Notes under the pieces: generated by a model
Told to the model about the DNA's origin: nothing
Seen by the model: only the letters and a program-made list of their open reading frames with translations
Database searches by the model: none
Position numbers and translations under genes: made by a program
In this document: positions 63,239-64,000 of the stretch, one piece after another
Layout: every line of letters begins with the position of its first letter
How positions within the stretch are numbered: the stretch's first letter is position 1
Source: Pyrocephalus nanus
Lineage: Eukaryota > Chordata > Aves > Passeriformes > Tyrannidae
Length of the DNA stretch: 64,000 bases
Direction: 5' to 3'
Assembly (NCBI GenBank): GCA_038380795.1
Contig: CM076269.1
Span: 2,542,001 to 2,606,000, forward strand

Positions 63239-64000
63239 TGATCACATTGATAATGTTTTTGTTTTTGTTTTTTTTTTGCTGTATGCCTCATTCTGTGCAA
63301 TCAGTTCAGGAAACTGTCCCACGGCTTTGCTATTTATTCAGGGAAAAAATACAGAATAAAACCATGACTTATTGTTCTTTGAAAATTTATCTCTAATATT
63401 TGTCTTTGGAGTATGGCATTAAACAGTAAAGAAGCTTGCTGGGCTCCCCCTTTCTCATTATATAAGCCTACTCACATCTTTCATTTGTGCTTTGTGTTTA
63501 TTTGTATGTAATCCACATTTTCCTCTGGCGATAGGTTTGATGGCCTCTTGTTTCATTCTGTGCTGATTCTGTCTTATAGCTTGATGGGCACAAGTGAGTC
63601 AGTATTCTCTGTCACAGCTCTGAGCTGTTATAATATACAGGTCTCATTTCTAGATATCCCATACATTTTTTCCAAGAAAGGTGAAATTGTAGGTGTAACA
63701 CAAATACAAAGAAATGTTATATCAACTGGCTTAGAGTGAAAGCAAACAGAAACCTCAAAAGGCAATGTCCAGCTCCAGTTCTCAGTTAAGTTCAATCAGT
63801 CAATTAAATCACAGCTCACAAAGGAATTAAAAAAGAAAAAAAAAAGCCATGATAATTCTGTTTTATCTCACAGATGATAAAGAAATGCTGCTTTATCTTG
63901 TCCTTCTCACAGTTATATGCCAGCACTTCTCCTGATTCTGCACAAGCATTTTTGACAAGGAAACAGTGGCCTGTACACTTCAGTCGAAGGCTGACCTAAA

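Larger units (their letters stand above)
50452..64000 (-). other. ST6GALNAC3: part of the preceding ST6GALNAC3 intron (upstream exons outside window)
   Basis: This is the 3' part of the intron that precedes the motif S exon; its acceptor is TTTTTACAG at 50452-50460. I looked on the minus strand for the exon encoding sialylmotif L and for the N-terminal signal-anchor exon and found neither, so they should lie to the right of the window. The intron is AT-rich with many T or A runs (53484-53499, 59450-59463, 62134-62152), short TG or CA repeats, a CpG-retaining block at 55740-56010 and a perfect palindrome at 63213-63238. No open frame in it resembles a known protein. Confidence 0.85.

Noticed and set aside
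50452..64000. Search for the sialylmotif L exon
   Set aside because: No minus-strand segment with the expected motif L residues flanked by splice sites was found; the exon probably lies outside the window.

Overview
This is one stretch of a vertebrate nuclear genome, most likely a bird. It is AT-rich and gene-poor, has no bacterial-style gene packing, and carries spliced exons. Its interspersed repeats are CR1-type LINEs, one of them with the typical CR1 3' tail of ATTCTRTG repeats, plus traces of much older amniote elements. Bird rather than crocodile or turtle is inference from repeat type and spacing; I cannot name a species.

The only protein-coding gene I can support is the 3' end of ST6GALNAC3 on the minus strand. 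This alpha-2,6-sialyltransferase transfers sialic acid to N-acetylgalactosamine in the Golgi. The penultimate exon (50344-50451) carries sialylmotif S. The last coding exon (47987-48173) carries sialylmotifs III and VS and the stop codon. Splice sites and reading phase agree across the junction. Bases 50452-64000 are the downstream part of the preceding intron; the exons for the membrane anchor and sialylmotif L must lie beyond the right edge. The 3' untranslated region runs left from 47986; its end is uncertain.

Bases 1 to about 45000 look intergenic, downstream of ST6GALNAC3. They hold a compound 23-bp/tetranucleotide tandem repeat (486-609), two heavily decayed CR1/L3-type LINE relics (about 10040-10440 and 38225-40195), a younger CR1 3' fragment on the minus strand (44274-44482), and homopolymer and dinucleotide runs. 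A second younger CR1 copy (48270-48820) lies inside the last intron, antisense to the gene. MIR-like SINE remnants are at 47109-47205 (good) and 32704-32770 (weak).

Several non-coding stretches have unusual composition (retained CpGs, homeodomain, octamer or AP-1-like words, long perfect palindromes) and are the best candidates for conserved regulatory DNA: 11520-12150, 22560-22640, 24720-24990, 35455-35560, 55740-56010 and 63213-63238. I saw no new gene system, CRISPR array, operon, RNA gene or intact mobile element. The many short open frames are at the length expected by chance in 64 kb of AT-rich DNA.
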